In this document: positions 32,266 through 35,802 of the stretch, one piece after another
Numbering within the stretch: position 1 is the stretch's first letter
Layout of the letters: every line of letters begins with the position of its first letter
DNA from: an uncultured Prevotellaceae bacterium
GTDB lineage: Bacteria; Bacteroidota; Bacteroidia; Bacteroidales; Bacteroidaceae
Assembly: GCA_900320045.1 (NCBI GenBank)
Contig: ONQT01000030.1
Span: 1-35,802, forward strand
DNA: 35,802 bases
Direction: 5' to 3'
Program-made: the position numbers and the translations under genes
The notes under the pieces: model-generated
Database searches by the model: none
The model's input: the letters and a program-made list of their open reading frames with translations, nothing else
Told to the model about the DNA's origin: nothing

Positions 32266-32859
32266 ATGAAGAAGATTTATACCTACATGATGATGGTTCT
32301 GATGGCCCTGCCCATGTTGACCCTCACCAGTTGCGACCGCGATGCTGCCGATGCCCATACGCTCAATGGACAGTGGGAAGGTTTTATAAGTACTTATTAT
32401 GTTGACCGTTGGGGGTTGACGGGCGAAGACTACCGTACCTGTATCCAGTTTGTTCAGCGTGACAACTATGGTGGCACAGGCTTCGAGGTTGACTATGATG
32501 TTCGCGACCGATGGGGCAGCTACTACTATTCACCCATCGATTGGGAAGTGCGCAATGGTGTTATCCGAATTCGCTATATCTACGACAATGACTATGTCGA
32601 GATTTCTCGATATTCGTTGACCCCAGACCGCTTCTATGGCTATATGTACGACGGCACACGCCGTGATATCGAGTTCTCGCTTTACTATGTTGGCAATGTT
32701 GACTGGGGCCGCTATCGTGAAGGTCGTTACTGGCGTCGCTCTGCTGTTGCCGAAGGTGATTCCGCCAATGTTGCCGATGACGATATCATTGTCAATGGCG
32801 AATCTGTAGCTCGTGGCGCTTTTGCTAGAGCGATTAAGGAAGCGAAAGCCAACAAGTAA
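32266..32859 (+). CDS. Putative lipoprotein of unknown function
   Basis: The 197-residue product has a signal peptide with lipobox (MKKIYTYMMMVLMALPMLTL, then TSCDRD; Cys23). The mature region opens with LNGQWEGFISTYYVDRW, a lipocalin-like G-x-W start. It is very rich in Tyr, Asp, Arg and Gly (SYYYSPIDWEVRNGVIRIRY, YVGNVDWGRYREGRYWRR), and so probably forms a small beta barrel. No family is firmly recognised and the function is unknown. It has its own promoter within an inverted repeat and ends 9 bp before the convergent dehydrogenase gene. Confidence 0.75.
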   Translation: MKKIYTYMMMVLMALPMLTLTSCDRDAADAHTLNGQWEGFISTYYVDRWGLTGEDYRTCIQFVQRDNYGGTGFEVDYDVRDRWGSYYYSPIDWEVRNGVIRIRYIYDNDYVEISRYSLTPDRFYGYMYDGTRRDIEFSLYYVGNVDWGRYREGRYWRRSAVAEGDSANVADDDIIVNGESVARGAFARAIKEAKANK

Positions 32860-32868
32860 AGTTTGGCG

Positions 32869-33819
32869 TTACACAACGTTTTGCGGGCAGTCTCCGACGA
32901 AGGCACGGACATTCTCAATAGCCGTGCTGAGTAGTCGGAGACGCGCTTCTTTTGTGGCCCAGGCAATATGTGGGGTGATGAAGGCGTTAGGCTGACAGAG
33001 TAGGGGATTGTCTGCCTTGGGCGGTTCCTCCGTGAGCACATCGGCACAATAGGCTGCCAGACGCCCTGCAGCCAGTGCTTCGGCCACATCGGCATCATTG
33101 ACCAAAGGTCCGCGGCCTGTATTGATGACAATAGCTGTAGACTTCATCAGGGCGAGTGTCTGTGCATTGATGAAATGGCTGTTGTTGTCCGTCAGCGGAC
33201 AATGCAGGGAGAGAACGTCGGATGTGGTGAACAGTTCCTGGAGGTCTACCTTGCGGATGCCTGGTAGCAGCGCATCGGCCGACTTGCTGGTAAGCGCAAT
33301 AACACGCATACCGAAAGCCAAAGCTATCTGTGCCACACGATGCCCTATATTGCCCAGTCCGACAATGCCGAAAGTCTTGCCGCTCAGTTCAAACAGCGAT
33401 GTGTCCCAATAGCAGAAATCGGGATTCTCGCTCCAGCGTCCCTGACGGTTCAGTAATGCATAGTGTTCCGTACGGTTCGTTACTGTCAGCAGATGGGCAA
33501 ACACCATCTGGGCAACACTCTCCGTGCTATAGGCAGGGACGTTTGTGACAACGATACCGCGTTCGTGTGCTGCTTGCGTGTCAACCACATTGTAGCCCGT
33601 AGCCAGTACACCGATATAGCGGAGTTGCGGCAACTGTTCTATTTCTTTGCGACCAAGAACCACCTTGTTGGTCAGTATAATCTCTGCTCCCGTCGCTCTC
33701 ACAACGGTATCCTCAGGCATTGTACGGTCATAGACCGTCAGTTCACCCACGTCCTGCAAGGCATTCCAAGACAGGTCGCCCGGGTTCGCCGCATATCCGT
33801 CCAAAATAACTATCTTCAT
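32869..33819 (-). CDS. D-2-hydroxyacid dehydrogenase (hydroxypyruvate reductase/phosphoglycerate dehydrogenase-like)
   Basis: The 316-residue NAD-dependent enzyme has the Rossmann motif FGIVGLGNIGHRVAQIAL. The catalytic Arg-Glu-His set is Arg in INTGRGPLV, Glu in DVLTEEPP and His in TPHIAWAT. The substrate loop is LATGYNVVD. The family interconverts 2-oxo acids and D-hydroxy acids, and the sequence most resembles glycerate dehydrogenases. The serine-pathway ACT domain is absent, so it is not a full SerA. ATG at 33819 begins MKIVILDGYAANPGD; eight codons upstream are non-family. It is 20 bp downstream of the B3/B4-domain gene, in the same transcript. Confidence 0.92.
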   Translation of the reverse strand: MKIVILDGYAANPGDLSWNALQDVGELTVYDRTMPEDTVVRATGAEIILTNKVVLGRKEIEQLPQLRYIGVLATGYNVVDTQAAHERGIVVTNVPAYSTESVAQMVFAHLLTVTNRTEHYALLNRQGRWSENPDFCYWDTSLFELSGKTFGIVGLGNIGHRVAQIALAFGMRVIALTSKSADALLPGIRKVDLQELFTTSDVLSLHCPLTDNNSHFINAQTLALMKSTAIVINTGRGPLVNDADVAEALAAGRLAAYCADVLTEEPPKADNPLLCQPNAFITPHIAWATKEARLRLLSTAIENVRAFVGDCPQNVV

Positions 33820-33839
33820 TTTATGTCTGAAACTTTTTT

Positions 33840-34526
33840 TCATCGGTTTGCCTCATCTTTTATCTTGTAGATATGATACTGTCCACCGTCACTTTGAGCA
33901 TATTTGCGTAAAAGACCTTGAATGTACTCAGCATTTTCACTGACACGCTGCTCGTTGCCGTCGTAACCATTGATGAGAACCAACAAATGCTGTGTGTCTA
34001 ACGTCATCTTGGTGCGCTCGTGGTCGCTTGTAGGCGTTCCGACGCCACCTAAGGCATCACGATAGACGGGCAGCCCGTGGATGTTGATCTGACCGCGACC
34101 GATGCCTTCATAAGGCTCGCCTTCACGACCGATTCCCAAAGTTAGCATGTCACCCACAAACTTGTCAGCATCAAAACCGCCAATACTGTATCCATAAGCA
34201 ATGGAGGCTAGATTTACCAAATCGACCAGTGTGTCGCGCTGGTACAATTCCTTTCCTTGAAGCAGACGGCGGATAAGGGCTTCGGAGGCAGGACGATAGC
34301 GCGAAGGATCCTTGCCGCACAGTTTGTATATTCTGCGCGTGGCTGAAATACTGATCATATCCTTTAGCGTCTCAGTGGTGAGCTCCTGTCGGAAACGGAC
34401 ACCCAGTTGCTCTATCTCTTGCCAAAGGGGTTCGCAATAAGGCGTGTTGACAACGGATGCCTCAATGCAGGCACCTACAAACTCAGGGCAAACAGCTCCA
34501 ATCTCTGGTGAAACAACCACTTTCAT
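33840..34526 (-). CDS. B3/B4 tRNA-binding-domain protein
   Basis: The 228-residue protein matches the B3/B4 domain of phenylalanyl-tRNA synthetase beta chain, found also as a free protein. Recognisable parts are RFRQELTTETLKDMISISAT, DPSRYRPASEALIRRLLQ, TLVDLVNLASIAYGYSIGGF and GGVGTPTSDHERTKMT. In the synthetase this domain hydrolyses mischarged Tyr-tRNA(Phe), so an aminoacyl-editing or amino-acid-binding role is possible, but no substrate is known. It lies between the dehydrogenase and the hydrolase on the same strand. Confidence 0.85.
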   Translation of the reverse strand: MKVVVSPEIGAVCPEFVGACIEASVVNTPYCEPLWQEIEQLGVRFRQELTTETLKDMISISATRRIYKLCGKDPSRYRPASEALIRRLLQGKELYQRDTLVDLVNLASIAYGYSIGGFDADKFVGDMLTLGIGREGEPYEGIGRGQINIHGLPVYRDALGGVGTPTSDHERTKMTLDTQHLLVLINGYDGNEQRVSENAEYIQGLLRKYAQSDGGQYHIYKIKDEANR

Positions 34527-34544
34527 ACGCTCAAGCGCTTCATA

Positions 34545-35678
34545 TCAAGAGTCCAATAAATTCTTCGTAAAAAATTCTGCCAACGTGTCCCACGGAATCA
34601 TGTTCTTGGGTTGTCCCTTGCCGGCTTTTTCCTCGTAGCCGCCATCGTAGAGGTCGCAGTGAGAGGCATCGGGGATGATGAGCAGCTCTTTGTTCTCTGG
34701 GTTGGGGTTCGGTTCACCGACAAACTTGTAACCATCGGCCTTACCCTCCACCATATAGTGGTAGGCAGCCTCGCCAAAGTAGCGCGAGTGGGCGTCGGCA
34801 CCATGCATGATGAGAACGGCTGAGCGGATTTCGTTGATGTAATAGAGGAAACGGCTGTTGGCATAAGCCTGAGTGCCGATGACGCGCCAGCCATCGTTAG
34901 AGTTGCCGGAACGCTTGTGATAGCCGCGCGGCGTCTTGTAGTAGTCGTAGTAGTCGTGCACGAAGTTAGGCGCCTGTGGGGGCACTGTGTCCAGCACGCC
35001 ACCAGCCATTGCGTTGGGGTCTTCCAGTCGTTGCTTGGAGAGGTTCTCACGGTTTCTGTGGCGCCACTGTTCGTTGTCGAAGGCGTCGTTGTAGTCGTTG
35101 CCGCTGACACGTGTCATGTCATACATCGTTGAGGCAACGGTAGCCTTAATACGCGTATCGGCAGCGGCAGCATTCAGGGCGATGCCACCCCAACCGCAAA
35201 TACCAATGATACCTATCTTCTCGGCATCCACATTGTCCTGCTTTGAGAGGAAATCGACAGCGGCCATAAAATCTTCGGTATTGATGTCGGGCGAAGCCGT
35301 ACGACGGGGCTCACCGCTGCTCTCGCCTGTATAGGACGGGTCGAAAGCCAGTGCCACAAAACCACGTTCTGCCATCCGCATGGCATAGAGACCACTGCAC
35401 TGCTCCTTCACGGCACCAAAAGGACCAGAGACCGCAATGGCAGCCATCTTCCCTTTGCCATCCTTCGGCGTGTAAAGGTCGGCAGCCAATGTCAGTCCAT
35501 ACAGTGTCTTAAACGTCACCTTCTGGTGGTTCACCTTCTCGCTCAGCGGGAACACCTTGTCCCACTCCTGCGTCAATTCTAATTCTTGTTCCATATTGTT
35601 ATTTGTAGTTTGTTTGTTACTGTTTGTGCAACCTGCCAGCATTCCGCTCAGCAGCATTGCGGCTAATAATACTTTCAT
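34545..35678 (-). CDS. Alpha/beta-hydrolase lipoprotein with unusual nucleophile elbow
   Basis: The 377-residue product has a signal peptide with lipobox LLSGMLAGC (Cys17), so it is a lipoprotein. The hydrolase domain runs from about residue 50 to 370. It shows AIAVSGPFGAVKEQCSGLYA (oxyanion region), AFDPSYTGESSGEPR, and a late acidic/His pair (HGADAHSRYF and PDASHCDLYD). The elbow reads GICGWGG (residues 159-165) instead of G-x-S-x-G. It resembles YcjY/dienelactone-hydrolase-like proteins of Bacteroidales, often annotated as acetyl-xylan or other esterases. It is the first of a three-gene run with the B3/B4 and dehydrogenase genes (18-bp gap to the next). Confidence 0.85.
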   Translation of the reverse strand: MKVLLAAMLLSGMLAGCTNSNKQTTNNNMEQELELTQEWDKVFPLSEKVNHQKVTFKTLYGLTLAADLYTPKDGKGKMAAIAVSGPFGAVKEQCSGLYAMRMAERGFVALAFDPSYTGESSGEPRRTASPDINTEDFMAAVDFLSKQDNVDAEKIGIIGICGWGGIALNAAAADTRIKATVASTMYDMTRVSGNDYNDAFDNEQWRHRNRENLSKQRLEDPNAMAGGVLDTVPPQAPNFVHDYYDYYKTPRGYHKRSGNSNDGWRVIGTQAYANSRFLYYINEIRSAVLIMHGADAHSRYFGEAAYHYMVEGKADGYKFVGEPNPNPENKELLIIPDASHCDLYDGGYEEKAGKGQPKNMIPWDTLAEFFTKNLLDS

Positions 35679-35690
35679 ATCCTATCGAAA

Positions 35691-35802
35691 TTAAGAAAAT
35701 TCTATAATTGCACTTACATCTTCTCCTATTGAAAGGGAAACTATAATCACGTTATCATTCTTGTAGATGGTAGGAACTAGCATCTCACCGAGTTTGGCAG
35801 CC
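35691..35802 (-). CDS. 3' end of an unidentified gene
   Basis: Reading from the window edge on the minus strand gives AAKLGEMLVPTIYKNDNVII and VSLSIGEDVSAIIEFS, then TAA. It is 36 residues of open frame with a regular alternation of hydrophobic and charged residues, so it is probably the end of a real gene. It ends 12 bp before the hydrolase ATG on the same strand, which suggests an operon. The family is not recognised. Confidence 0.5.
   Translation of the reverse strand, partial: AAKLGEMLVPTIYKNDNVIIVSLSIGEDVSAIIEFS

Overview
The window looks like Bacteroidales chromosome, most likely Prevotellaceae (Prevotella/Segatella type). Evidence from the sequence: Bacteroidota promoter boxes (TTTG, then about 20 nt, then TAnnTTTG) before many genes, a 'smalltalk'-type tail followed by a tRNA, an HTCS-like sensor/AraC protein, a 29-residue bS22/mS38-like ribosomal protein, an S16 gene with an Ala/Lys/Glu-rich tail, and a secreted pectate lyase ending in a Bacteroidota sorting-type tail. 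No gene-free stretch exceeds 300 bases.

Layout. (1) 1-5.8 kb: end of a smalltalk-like protein, a terminator and tRNA-Pro(CGG), then an accessory pectin module on the minus strand: a secreted PL1 pectate lyase and, downstream, a membrane-spanning regulator with propeller, Y_Y_Y, one TM helix and an AraC helix-turn-helix but no kinase or receiver. The lyase promoter carries four helically phased direct repeats, a good candidate operator. (2) 5.8-10.6 kb: an HU/SPOR plus zinc-ribbon/FHA operon on the minus strand; divergent rfbC, a lipoprotein and a nitrilase-fold omega-amidase; a convergent family 2 glycosyltransferase. (3) 10.7-13.3 kb: a DUF4923-like exported protein, rpsP with its tail out of frame, a DUF5715 protein with M15-peptidase-like metal residues, an AlaX-like editing domain and a strong terminator. 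(4) 13.3-19.1 kb, minus strand: a cytosolic hybrid histidine kinase followed by a membrane EEP-family protein; then HU, the bS22-like protein, RNase G and a membrane glycosyltransferase. (5) 19.2-21.5 kb, plus strand: pyruvate kinase and a voltage-gated K+ channel. (6) 21.6-26.9 kb, minus strand: rlmN, pdxA, a receiver-less sigma-54 activator, lptE, a TPR protein and secG. (7) 27.0-32.9 kb, plus strand: a 1231-residue fusion (glycosyltransferase, DUF4922/HIT-like phosphorylase, SpoIID), an AmpG-like MFS transporter, and a lipoprotein whose promoter lies inside a perfect inverted repeat. (8) 32.9-35.8 kb, minus strand: a D-2-hydroxyacid dehydrogenase, a B3/B4-domain protein, an alpha/beta-hydrolase lipoprotein and the 3' end of one more gene.

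How the parts may work together: the regulator and lyase look like a minimal inducible pectin-response pair. The fusion protein plus the AmpG-like carrier suggest muropeptide import and processing, because the SpoIID domain has no export signal. The rlmN-to-secG block joins translation, cofactor synthesis and envelope assembly. Several start codons sit five to eight bases from the -7 box, which points to leaderless or nearly leaderless messages, two of them with GTG starts.
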